A stretch of 5,197 bases of DNA, taken from positions 1 to 5,197 of the forward strand of contig CANCUC010000072.1 in NCBI GenBank assembly GCA_947381255.1, given 5' to 3'. Of this stretch, positions 1 through 5,197 are shown piece by piece. Position 1 is the stretch's first letter. Each line of letters opens with the position of its first letter. The translations under genes were made by a program, and so were the position numbers. Origin of the DNA: Actinomycetota bacterium (GTDB lineage Bacteria > Actinomycetota > Actinomycetes > Nanopelagicales > Nanopelagicaceae). The notes below the pieces were generated by a model. The model was given only the letters and a program-made list of their open reading frames with translations, was not told where the DNA came from and did not search any database.

Positions 1-542
1 CCCTCATTACACCCGGTGATGTGCTTTTAATTACCGGTAGATCTGGAGCGGGTAAATCCTCGATCATCAATGCAATTCTTGGCTTCCTTCCATTTGAGGG
101 AGAGATTCTGCTTAATGGAAGAGATCTAGATCCTGGAGATCAGCATCTCTTTACAACTCTCTTGCAAGATGATTACCTCTTTGGGACCTCGATCCGTGAA
201 AACTTAAAGATTGGTAATCCCGAGGCAAGTGATGAGATTTTGTTTGAAGCGCTTAAACTTGTTGAGCTCGATAGTTTTGTGCGCGAACTTCCTGATGGCC
301 TAGACACCATGGTGGGCCCACTTGGTTTGAACTTCTCGGGTGGGGAGAAACAACGTTTGAAGTTAGCAAGAGTTCTGTTGCGTGAAACTCCTATCGTCAT
401 CCTCGATGAGCCTTTTGAATTCTTAGATGCGCAGATGGTTGAACGGATTTCTCTCAACGTTCTCGGGGCTCTGCGCGATAAAGCTGTACTTGTAGTGAGT
501 CATCTGAACCTCCCAATTGCTGCGAAAGCCATAACTCTCTAA
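1..542 (+). CDS. ABC exporter ATP-binding domain, CydC/CydD-like (5' end missing)
   Basis: This is the C-terminal nucleotide-binding domain of an ABC transporter, which hydrolyses ATP on the cytoplasmic side of the membrane to power export. The frame is open from the window edge (first whole codon at base 3) and reads LITPGD straight into the domain, so the true start and any membrane segments lie upstream; the GTG at 21 is an internal valine codon. Counting that valine as residue 1, I see Walker A GRSGAGKS (6-13), the Q-loop glutamine at 49, the signature FSGGE (105-109), Walker B IVILDE (125-130), the D-loop LDA (135-137) and the H-loop histidine at 161. All catalytic elements are intact. 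The order and wording (SIRENL, LPDGLDT, FSGGEKQR) resemble the fused exporter type seen in the CydCD cysteine/glutathione exporter of cytochrome bd assembly, but the membrane part needed to assign this is absent. The protein stops only 12 residues after the H-loop histidine, which is short. Confidence 0.9.
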   Translation, partial: LITPGDVLLITGRSGAGKSSIINAILGFLPFEGEILLNGRDLDPGDQHLFTTLLQDDYLFGTSIRENLKIGNPEASDEILFEALKLVELDSFVRELPDGLDTMVGPLGLNFSGGEKQRLKLARVLLRETPIVILDEPFEFLDAQMVERISLNVLGALRDKAVLVVSHLNLPIAAKAITL

Positions 543-549
543 TTCAGGC

Positions 550-555
550 TAAAGT
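550..555 (+). promoter_or_regulatory. Candidate -10 element (TAAAGT) for the aldo/keto reductase gene
   Basis: TAAAGT fits the actinobacterial TAnnnT -10 pattern and ends 7 bases before the ATG at 563, so transcription would begin at or next to the start codon. No purine-rich ribosome binding site lies 5-10 bases before the ATG, which agrees with a leaderless message. I see no convincing -35 hexamer. Read-through from the ABC gene 20 bases upstream remains possible. Confidence 0.4.
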
Positions 556-562
556 TTGTCGC

Positions 563-1537
563 ATGACATCCAAGCGCACACTAGGTCCCTTTGAAATTAC
601 ACCCGTTGGTTTAGGTTGCATGCCACTTTCAATGGCAACTGACCGAAATAAATGGATACTTGACGACCGCGAGCATGCAATTGGAGTAATCCATGCAGCT
701 TTGGATGCTGGAGTTCAACTCTTAGATACTGCTGATATCTACGCCCCTGCATGGAATGCGATGGGCCATAACGAGCGAATTGTTGGAGAAGCTTTTAGAA
801 CATGGGGTGGCACCAAAGAGGCTAAAGCCAAGGTAGTCATTGCCACCAAGGGTGGAATCACCAGAGCTCCGGGAGATAACTGGTGGGGTGTACCGGGCAG
901 AAACGCCTCTAAGCACTACCTCTATCGCGCAGTGGAAGCCTCGGCTGCCAAGATGGGATTGTCAAAGATTCCACTCTGGCAACATCACCGCCTTGATACT
1001 TCCATTACCTTTGAAGAGCAGCTTGAGAACGTCCTCTCACTCAAAGAACATGGTTATGTGGAGGCAATCGGCCTCAGCAATGTAAATGCAGAGCAGTTAC
1101 GTCGAGCGATAAAGATTGGTGGAACACCTAAGCAAGGTGGAGTCATATCAGTGCAGAACGAATTTAGCCCTCGCTACCGATTGTCCGCCGATGTCATTGA
1201 TATCTGCACCGAATACGGCATTGCCTTCTTGCCTTGGTCCCCACTTGGTGGAGGTTCTAATTTCGAAAAGATTGCGACTGGTGAATTTGGTGCATTTGAT
1301 CGTATTGCAGCAGAAAAGGGTGTCTCCGCATACGCGCTAACAATCGCTTGGCACCTCAATCAATTCCCGACATCGATTCCAATTCCTGGCGCATCCAAGG
1401 CCGCATCAATCTTAGATTCGCTCAGTGGCGCATCCATTGAATTAAGTGCGCAGGAGATCGCAGAACTCAACGCTAGTTGTCCTGCAGATGGTCCTATTCA
1501 GAGTGAATTGGTAGATCAGCCACCGTTCCGAGATTAA
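563..1537 (+). CDS. Aldo/keto reductase
   Basis: A 324-residue cytoplasmic NAD(P)H-dependent oxidoreductase of the aldo/keto reductase superfamily (TIM barrel), which interconverts aldehydes or ketones and alcohols; the substrate cannot be told from sequence. The N-terminus has the family GLGCMPLSM segment (17-25). The catalytic tetrad is complete: Asp55 and Tyr60 in DTADIY, Lys96 in ATKGG and His142 in QHHRLD. Cofactor-pocket signatures follow in the right order: GLSN (170-173), VQNEFSP (197-203), PWSPLGGG (224-231) and the C-terminal IPIPGASK (272-279). Length is normal for the family and no frameshift is visible. The ATG at 563 is chosen because it immediately precedes the first beta strand and sits at the expected distance from a -10-like TAAAGT. 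It begins 20 bases after the ABC gene and ends directly against the convergent oxidoreductase gene. It looks closest to the bacterial YakC-type or AKR11-13 groups, but I cannot assign a subgroup. Confidence 0.93.
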   Translation: MTSKRTLGPFEITPVGLGCMPLSMATDRNKWILDDREHAIGVIHAALDAGVQLLDTADIYAPAWNAMGHNERIVGEAFRTWGGTKEAKAKVVIATKGGITRAPGDNWWGVPGRNASKHYLYRAVEASAAKMGLSKIPLWQHHRLDTSITFEEQLENVLSLKEHGYVEAIGLSNVNAEQLRRAIKIGGTPKQGGVISVQNEFSPRYRLSADVIDICTEYGIAFLPWSPLGGGSNFEKIATGEFGAFDRIAAEKGVSAYALTIAWHLNQFPTSIPIPGASKAASILDSLSGASIELSAQEIAELNASCPADGPIQSELVDQPPFRD

Positions 1538-2512
1538 TTACTCGGTTGGGTATTTAACGCCAATCTGTGCGCGGAGCCCATCCATAACCTCCATGATACG
1601 AACTGATTCGCTCACGCTTAGTACTGGACTCGCCGCCAACCCTTCGGCGACACATTTTTCAAGATGTAGTCCTTGGTATTGACGACCAATTCCAGCAATC
1701 TTCTCGTTGTAACTCTGGATTATTTCTCCACCCTGGTTGTAAACCCGGAATGAAGTCTGGTTGTAGAAGGATTTATCAATTTCAATACGTCCGAATGTTC
1801 CAACAACTGTCGCGGTGACAGGACCTGCGGCTGACATTGTGGTCGTAAGCGTCGCTTGCGCTCCACTCGCATATTCAAAGATGATGGATGTTGTCTCATC
1901 AACCTTGTCACTTGTAAGCGTTGCCTTTGCTGTTGCTCTCTCAGGGAACCCTAAAACGCGAATCGCAAATGAGACCGGATAAATTCCTAGATCAAGCAAC
2001 GCACCTCCGCCGAGCTCAGGTTCCCATAAGCGAGGAACATGCGGCAGATACTGACTGTGGTCGGCGGTAACTAATTTAATCTCACCGAGTACTCCAGAGC
2101 GAATAACCTCAAATATTGCATCCATCGAAGGCAGGAACCTGGTCCACATCGCTTCTAAGACAAAGAGTTTTTTGCTATCAGCGAGCTCTTTAATCTCTTG
2201 AGCTTCACGGGCATTGATAGTGAATGGCTTCTCAAGGAGCACGTGTTTACCTGCGTTAAGGGCAAGTAAGGTGTGTTGGTGGTGCCAAGGGTGTGGGGTT
2301 GAAACATAAACAACATCCACCTCTGGATCATTTACAAGTGCTTCATAACCTTGATGGCGATTGGGAATTCCAAATTTGTCTGCGAAGGCGTTTGCCTTTG
2401 CCAGATCGCGTGCGCCAACAGCTTGGATGGTGATACCCGCAATACGAAAATCATCTGCCACAGCCGTCGCAATGCCGCCAGCACTTAAGAAACCCCAACG
2501 TAATCCGCTCAT
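1538..2512 (-). CDS. Gfo/Idh/MocA family NAD(P)-dependent oxidoreductase
   Basis: A 324-residue cytoplasmic dehydrogenase of the Gfo/Idh/MocA family, whose members mostly oxidise or reduce sugars, inositols and related diols or ketones with NAD(P). The N-terminal Rossmann fold shows WGFLSAGGIA (6-15), where Ser10 takes the place of the middle glycine of the nucleotide loop, as also happens in the xylose dehydrogenase/dihydrodiol dehydrogenase branch. The family hallmark EKP is at 94-96, with catalytic-region Lys95, preceded by STPHPWHH (71-78) and AGKHVLLEKP. LEAMWTRFLP (119-128) and GGGALLDLGIYPV (168-180) supply the usual substrate-site Asp174 and Tyr178. The second half is the alpha/beta C-terminal domain. 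Length is typical. The ATG at 2512 immediately precedes the first strand; no Shine-Dalgarno sequence precedes it, but a TAGACT hexamer does. It is transcribed divergently from the flavoprotein operon and convergently with the aldo/keto reductase gene. The closest branch appears to be the dihydrodiol dehydrogenase-like one; the substrate is unknown. Confidence 0.93.
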   Translation of the reverse strand: MSGLRWGFLSAGGIATAVADDFRIAGITIQAVGARDLAKANAFADKFGIPNRHQGYEALVNDPEVDVVYVSTPHPWHHQHTLLALNAGKHVLLEKPFTINAREAQEIKELADSKKLFVLEAMWTRFLPSMDAIFEVIRSGVLGEIKLVTADHSQYLPHVPRLWEPELGGGALLDLGIYPVSFAIRVLGFPERATAKATLTSDKVDETTSIIFEYASGAQATLTTTMSAAGPVTATVVGTFGRIEIDKSFYNQTSFRVYNQGGEIIQSYNEKIAGIGRQYQGLHLEKCVAEGLAASPVLSVSESVRIMEVMDGLRAQIGVKYPTE

Positions 2513-2519
2513 ATGAAGG

Positions 2520-2525
2520 AGTCTA
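2520..2525 (-). promoter_or_regulatory. Candidate -10 element (TAGACT) for the Gfo/Idh/MocA gene
   Basis: Read on the minus strand, TAGACT fits TAnnnT and lies 7 bases before the ATG at 2512. The intervening bases CCTTCAT contain no ribosome binding site, so the message would be leaderless or nearly so. No recognisable -35 hexamer is seen at 17 bases upstream (TAGCCT on the minus strand). Confidence 0.4.
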
Positions 2526-2526
2526 T

Positions 2527-2549
2527 CTAGACCTTTTAATTGAGGCTAG
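2527..2549. promoter_or_regulatory. Inverted repeat in the divergent control region, possible operator
   Basis: The left arm CTAGaCCT (2527-2534) and right arm AGGCTAG (2543-2549) are reverse complements apart from one extra A in the left arm, with an 8-base AT-rich spacer. The dyad lies between the candidate -10 elements of the two divergent genes, where a repressor or activator could act on both. The right arm overlaps one candidate -10 (TAGTGT), so part of the match could reflect promoter sequence rather than an operator. No regulator gene is in the window. Confidence 0.3.
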
Positions 2550-2555
2550 TGTCCC

Positions 2556-2561
2556 TATTAT
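2556..2561 (+). promoter_or_regulatory. Candidate -10 element (TATTAT) for the flavoprotein operon
   Basis: TATTAT differs from TATAAT at one base and occupies exactly -12 to -7 if transcription starts at the GTG at 2568, the geometry of a leaderless gene. A competing candidate is TAGTGT at 2547-2552, which would give a leader of roughly ten bases without a Shine-Dalgarno sequence. Neither has a clear -35 hexamer. Confidence 0.4.
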
Positions 2562-2567
2562 TACCGA

Positions 2568-3728
2568 GTGAGCCAGACAGAGCGTTTCGATGCGGTTGTC
2601 ATTGGTGCGGGCATCGTTGGAGCCACGACCGCATATGCTCTTAGTAAAGCGGGCCTGAAAGTTTTGGTTATCGATCGTGGATCGCTGGCAAGCGGTACGA
2701 CCAGCGCAGGTGAGGGAAATATTCTCGTAAGCGACAAGGAACCTGGTCCCGAGTTAGATCTCGCTCTTCGTTCAAGGGATGGATGGTTTGAGTTAGCGGA
2801 AGAGATCGGCGATTCATTTGAGTTGGAGGCTAAGGGCGGAATCGTTGTTGCTAGAAGTGAAGTTGGTGTCTCCGGCTTGCGTGAACTCACAAAACGCCAA
2901 AGAAGCGCTGGTGTCGATTCGCAAGATATTTCCGCCGGAGATTTACGGAAATTAGAACCCAACCTCTCACATTCAATTACTGAGGGTGCCTTCTATCCGC
3001 AGGATGCACAGTGCCAACCTATGCTCGCAACAGCTCAGATTCTCAAGCACGTCACGGATAATGGTGGGCGATTTCTTCCTGGAGTGACAGTGACAAGCAT
3101 CAAAAGTTCAGCGGGAAAAGTTACCGGTGTAGAGACAACGTCAGGTTTTATTAGCAGTCCTATTGTCATTAATGCAGCGGGAACATGGGCTGGTGAGATA
3201 GCAGACCGTGCAAACTCTTATCTTCCAATCGCTCCAAGACGTGGCTTTATTCTGGTAACAGTTCCAGCACCTAAATTGATTTTCCATAAGGTTTACGATG
3301 CTGAATATGTTGCAAATGTCGCAAGTGGGGCGGCAGATTTGCAATCAAGCGCTGTCGTTGAAGGAACACAGAGCGGCACCATCTTGATCGGCGCATCACG
3401 AGAGCGCGTTGGTTTTAAAGAGGGAATTGAATATCCAATCCTGCGTCAGTTGGCTCGACAAGCGATAGAGCTCTTCCCAATTCTCTCTGAAGTACAACTC
3501 CTGCGAGCCTATAGAGGCTTTAGACCTTATGCACCCGACCATTTACCTGTGATTGGCGAAGATGCGCAGATAAAGGGTCTCTGGCATAACGCCGGTCATG
3601 AAGGTGCAGGTATTGGTCTAGCACCGGCCAGTGCTCAACTCATCGCAGAATCTGTGACGGGGCAGCGCACCTTTATGGATCCCACTCCCTTCTCTCCAGC
3701 ACGCTTTAGCAAAGGTGCGGTCGCATGA
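2568..3728 (+). CDS. DAO-type FAD-dependent dehydrogenase, beta-like subunit (HcnC/opine oxidase/hydroxyproline dehydrogenase family)
   Basis: A 386-residue flavoprotein of the D-amino-acid oxidase (DAO) fold, the probable amine- or amino-acid-oxidising subunit of the complex encoded with the next two genes. The N-terminal dinucleotide fold has VIGAGIVG (11-18) and an acidic ribose-binding Asp36 in VLVIDRG (33-38), followed by SGTTSAGEGN (42-51), the usual FAD contact after the first helix. NAAGTWAGEIA (202-212) is the second FAD contact. The C-terminal flavin-closing segment reads RGFRPYAPDHLPVIG (316-330) and then HNAGHEGAGIGLAPAS (340-355), typical of HcnC, opine oxidase subunit B and D-hydroxyproline dehydrogenase beta subunits. 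No signal peptide is visible, so it acts in the cytoplasm or at the inner membrane face. The GTG at 2568 is preferred because it lies nine codons ahead of the first beta strand and matches the -10 spacing. It overlaps the next gene by four bases (ATGA). The substrate is undetermined: glycine, opines, proline derivatives and N-methyl amino acids are all handled by relatives. Confidence 0.92.
   Translation: MSQTERFDAVVIGAGIVGATTAYALSKAGLKVLVIDRGSLASGTTSAGEGNILVSDKEPGPELDLALRSRDGWFELAEEIGDSFELEAKGGIVVARSEVGVSGLRELTKRQRSAGVDSQDISAGDLRKLEPNLSHSITEGAFYPQDAQCQPMLATAQILKHVTDNGGRFLPGVTVTSIKSSAGKVTGVETTSGFISSPIVINAAGTWAGEIADRANSYLPIAPRRGFILVTVPAPKLIFHKVYDAEYVANVASGAADLQSSAVVEGTQSGTILIGASRERVGFKEGIEYPILRQLARQAIELFPILSEVQLLRAYRGFRPYAPDHLPVIGEDAQIKGLWHNAGHEGAGIGLAPASAQLIAESVTGQRTFMDPTPFSPARFSKGAVA
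3711..3717 (+). promoter_or_regulatory. Ribosome binding site (AAAGGTG) for the small iron-sulphur subunit
   Basis: AAAGGTG lies inside the end of the upstream gene, 7 bases before the ATG at 3725. It supports that start and shows that internal genes of this operon use Shine-Dalgarno initiation, unlike the first genes of the transcription units here. Confidence 0.6.
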
Positions 3729-3973
3729 TTCATTTCCTCTTCGAAGGTAAATCGCTGCAAGCAACAGAGGGTCAATCTCTCGCCGCAGCGTTGCTCGCTA
3801 ATCAAGAACGGATAACCCGCTATACGCGAGGAAAATCAAAACCCCGAGGAATTTTCTGTGGGATTGGCGTCTGCTTTGACTGTCTTCTCATTGTTGATGG
3901 AGTGAGTAATCAACGAAGCTGTTTGGTGGAAGTTAAAGATGGAATGCAGGTGAGGATTCAAGATGGAGCTTAG
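3725..3973 (+). CDS. Small (2Fe-2S)-binding subunit of the flavoprotein dehydrogenase complex (HcnA/LhpF type)
   Basis: An 82-residue ferredoxin-like protein predicted to carry one [2Fe-2S] cluster and pass electrons between the flavin subunits. The four ligand cysteines are Cys45, Cys50, Cys53 and Cys66, spaced C-x4-C-x2-C-x12-C in FCGIGVCFDC and NQRSC, the spacing of the HcnA and hydroxyproline dehydrogenase gamma subunits and of the N-terminal region of sarcosine oxidase alpha. The N-terminal half (MIHFLFEGKSLQATEGQSL) is the beta-grasp start, followed by the helix AAALLANQERITRYT and the basic stretch RGKSKPRG that usually precedes the cluster loop. Length is normal for the free-standing form. 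The start at 3725 overlaps the preceding stop in ATGA and has AAAGGTG 7 bases upstream, implying translational coupling. Its end overlaps the next gene by 11 bases, so the three proteins are probably made in balanced amounts. Confidence 0.93.
   Translation: MIHFLFEGKSLQATEGQSLAAALLANQERITRYTRGKSKPRGIFCGIGVCFDCLLIVDGVSNQRSCLVEVKDGMQVRIQDGA
3948..3955 (+). promoter_or_regulatory. Ribosome binding site (AGGTGAGG) for the large FAD/iron-sulphur subunit
   Basis: AGGTGAGG lies within the coding end of the small subunit gene, with 7 bases between it and the ATG at 3963. It decides that start, which gives an 11-base overlap with the upstream gene. Confidence 0.6.
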
Positions 3974-5197
3974 GCATCAGGTGATTGTCGTAGGAGCTGG
4001 TCCTGCAGGGTTAAACGCCGCTAAATACGCGGCAAATGCCGGGTGTGATGTGGCCTTAATTGATGCCGGCAAAAAGTTAGGTGGGCAGTATTGGCGTCAC
4101 ACTGGTGCGCAAGATTTTGATCAATCTCTCCATCATGATTTCGACTCTGGCTCTCTATTAATGGATGCAGTCCAAGCAAATCCGCGCATAATTATTTACT
4201 CCGATACCTCCATCTGGAGCGCATCAATTATCAATGATGAGATTGTTCTGCGGAGCAAGAGTGTCGCATTTATTACACAACGACTAATTCTCGCCACCGG
4301 TGCTTATGACCGCGCAATCCCATTTCCTGGTTGGGATATCCCGGGAGTAATGACCGCAGGTGCAGCCCAATCACTTCTGAAGGGAAGTGGGGTCATTGCT
4401 GGTAAGAAAATTGTTGTCGCTGGAAGTGGTCCATTCTTACTGCCCGTCGCTGCGGCGCTCTCCTCACATGGCGCAGATTCAGTGGAGCTCTTTGAAGCGA
4501 GCAGCTTTACCGCATGGCTTCCACAACTTCACATCTTGCTTCAGAATCCATCCAAGATTTTTGACGGGCTCTCTTACTTTAAGGTTTTGCGGAGCAATAA
4601 AGTTAAGATGAAATATCGGAGCGCTGTAGTTGCGGCCCATGCCGATGAATCTGGTCTACTCAAATCTGTAACCATCGCGAAAATTAATTCCAATTTCAAA
4701 GTTTTATCGGAGCACGAGATCGAGTGCGATGTTGCGGCAATCTCTTACGGGTTCACTCCAGATATTGCGCTTGCTACCTCACTTGGCCTCAAGGCAAAAG
4801 TTGCCAGCGATGGATCCACGTTAATCTCGGTAGATGGTGACCAGAGAGCTACCTACACAAATGAGAAGTACCAGATTTTCTGTGCAGGCGAGTTAACTGG
4901 AGTTGGTGGATCAGATCTAGCCCTAGTTGAAGGTGCAATTGCAGGGCTCGCTGCAGCAAACTCTTCTCAGAACAAACGAACTCTTGTGAAGTTGCGCAAG
5001 CGCTTGACTCGATTCGCTAAAGCATTGCTGATGGTTTACCCAGTGCAGACTGGTTGGAAAGAGTGGCTAAAACACGACACAACTATCTGTCGTTGCGAAG
5101 AGGTCGATTACCAGGAATTTCTAGATGCTGGCCAGGTACTTGGCGCAAGTGATGCCAGGACAATGAAGTTGATGACTCGATGCGGGATGGGAATGTG
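3963..5197 (+). CDS. FAD-dependent, BFD-like iron-sulphur oxidoreductase, alpha-like subunit (HcnB/opine oxidase A family; 3' end missing)
   Basis: The open frame runs off the window after 411 codons and two further bases; relatives usually have about 460-490 residues, so little is missing. It is the large electron-transfer subunit of the heterotrimer. The first dinucleotide fold has VVGAGPAG (9-16) with Asp34 at the end of strand two and LGGQYWRH (39-46). LATGAYDR (110-117) is the second FAD contact, followed by IPFPGWDIPGVMTAGAAQ (119-136), strongly characteristic of the family. A second nucleotide-binding fold begins at VVAGSGPFLLP (151-161). CAGELTGVGGSDLALVEG (307-324) is the terminal FAD motif. 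The C-terminal BFD-like iron-sulphur region starts with Cys376 and Cys378 in ICRCEEV and reaches TRCGMGM (405-411), where the next codon begins TG, consistent with the expected third ligand cysteine. There is no fused ferredoxin domain at the N-terminus because that function is supplied by the preceding gene. Several pathways use this fold, so the substrate is open. Confidence 0.92.
   Translation, partial: MELRHQVIVVGAGPAGLNAAKYAANAGCDVALIDAGKKLGGQYWRHTGAQDFDQSLHHDFDSGSLLMDAVQANPRIIIYSDTSIWSASIINDEIVLRSKSVAFITQRLILATGAYDRAIPFPGWDIPGVMTAGAAQSLLKGSGVIAGKKIVVAGSGPFLLPVAAALSSHGADSVELFEASSFTAWLPQLHILLQNPSKIFDGLSYFKVLRSNKVKMKYRSAVVAAHADESGLLKSVTIAKINSNFKVLSEHEIECDVAAISYGFTPDIALATSLGLKAKVASDGSTLISVDGDQRATYTNEKYQIFCAGELTGVGGSDLALVEGAIAGLAAANSSQNKRTLVKLRKRLTRFAKALLMVYPVQTGWKEWLKHDTTICRCEEVDYQEFLDAGQVLGASDARTMKLMTRCGMGM

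Noticed and set aside
21..23. GTG as the start of the ABC ATPase gene
   Set aside because: The upstream in-frame codons read LITPGD, the normal lead-in to a Walker A motif, so this codon is an internal valine and the gene is cut by the window edge.
173..457. 94-codon minus-strand open frame inside the ABC ATPase
   Set aside because: Antisense to intact Q-loop, signature and Walker B motifs; the low-complexity Ser/Lys/Arg composition suggests a shadow.
527..550. AGCC...GGCT pairing as a terminator after the ABC gene
   Set aside because: Only four base pairs around a 16-base loop and no proper T-run; too weak to call.
722..1359. Several 60-80-codon open frames on both strands inside the aldo/keto reductase
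   Set aside because: All overlap a gene with a complete catalytic tetrad and show no family motif or initiation signal of their own.
2516..2535. Second imperfect dyad AAGG-ag-TCTA-tc-TAGA-CCTT
   Set aside because: It needs a two-base bulge and a two-base loop and overlaps the minus-strand -10 candidate; the CTAGaCCT/AGGCTAG repeat is the better candidate operator, and I would not claim both.
2561..2962. 133-codon open frame on the minus strand inside the DAO-type gene
   Set aside because: It lies antisense to a well-supported gene, is rich in Ser/Pro/Arg with no recognisable motif and has no promoter or ribosome binding site. I take it as a by-product of codon use on the other strand.
3141..3344. 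67-codon minus-strand open frame with several cysteines
   Set aside because: The cysteines are irregular and not in a metal-binding spacing; it is antisense to the FAD contact region of the DAO-type gene.
3981..3983. GTG as an alternative start for the large subunit
   Set aside because: It falls at the first strand of the FAD fold and has a worse ribosome-binding-site distance than the ATG at 3963, which has AGGTGAGG 7 bases upstream.
4387..4611. 74-codon plus-strand open frame inside the large subunit gene
   Set aside because: The true frame carries the second nucleotide-binding motif through this stretch, so this is a shifted-frame shadow.
2568..5197. Naming the operon hcnABC (hydrogen cyanide synthase)
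   Set aside because: The family match is real, but the gene order is different and most relatives with this architecture oxidise amino acids or opines without making cyanide. Sequence alone does not justify the name.

Overview
The window is ordinary, tightly packed bacterial chromosome: five complete or nearly complete metabolic genes plus the tail of a transporter gene, with gaps of only 20, 0 and 55 bases between transcription units. GC content is intermediate (sampled lines run from about 45 to 52 percent; I did not count the whole window). The small gaps, the lack of Shine-Dalgarno sequences at the first gene of each unit, TAnnnT-type -10 hexamers placed almost directly on start codons, and the protein style together suggest an actinobacterium with a compact genome, for example the freshwater Nanopelagicales (acI) type. 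That placement is an inference; no marker gene is present. I see no phage, transposon, CRISPR, RNA gene or clear sign of horizontal transfer.

Layout from left to right. (1) The 3' end of an ABC exporter ATPase gene (1-542, +) closest in style to CydC/CydD. (2) An aldo/keto reductase (563-1537, +) with its full catalytic tetrad. (3) A Gfo/Idh/MocA-family NAD(P)-dependent oxidoreductase on the opposite strand (2512-1538), whose stop codon directly abuts the stop of the aldo/keto reductase. (4) A 55-base divergent control region (2513-2567) with candidate promoters for both directions and an inverted repeat between them. (5) An overlapping three-gene operon on the + strand: a DAO-type FAD subunit (2568-3728), a small [2Fe-2S] ferredoxin-like subunit (3725-3973) and a pyridine-nucleotide-disulphide-type FAD subunit with a BFD-like iron-sulphur region (3963 to beyond the window end).

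The three-gene operon is the functional centre. Its subunits match the composition of the heterotrimeric amine/imino-acid dehydrogenase family that includes hydrogen cyanide synthase HcnABC, opine oxidases (OoxA/OoxB type) and D-hydroxyproline dehydrogenase. The beta-type subunit would oxidise a secondary amine or amino acid at FAD, and electrons would pass through the iron-sulphur centres of the small and large subunits to an acceptor. The substrate cannot be read from this window. The divergent Gfo/Idh/MocA gene shares its control region with the operon and may be co-regulated, but nothing visible proves a shared pathway. I did not find a clearly undescribed system; the best leads are the unknown substrate of the heterotrimer, its divergent control region and the apparent leaderless starts.
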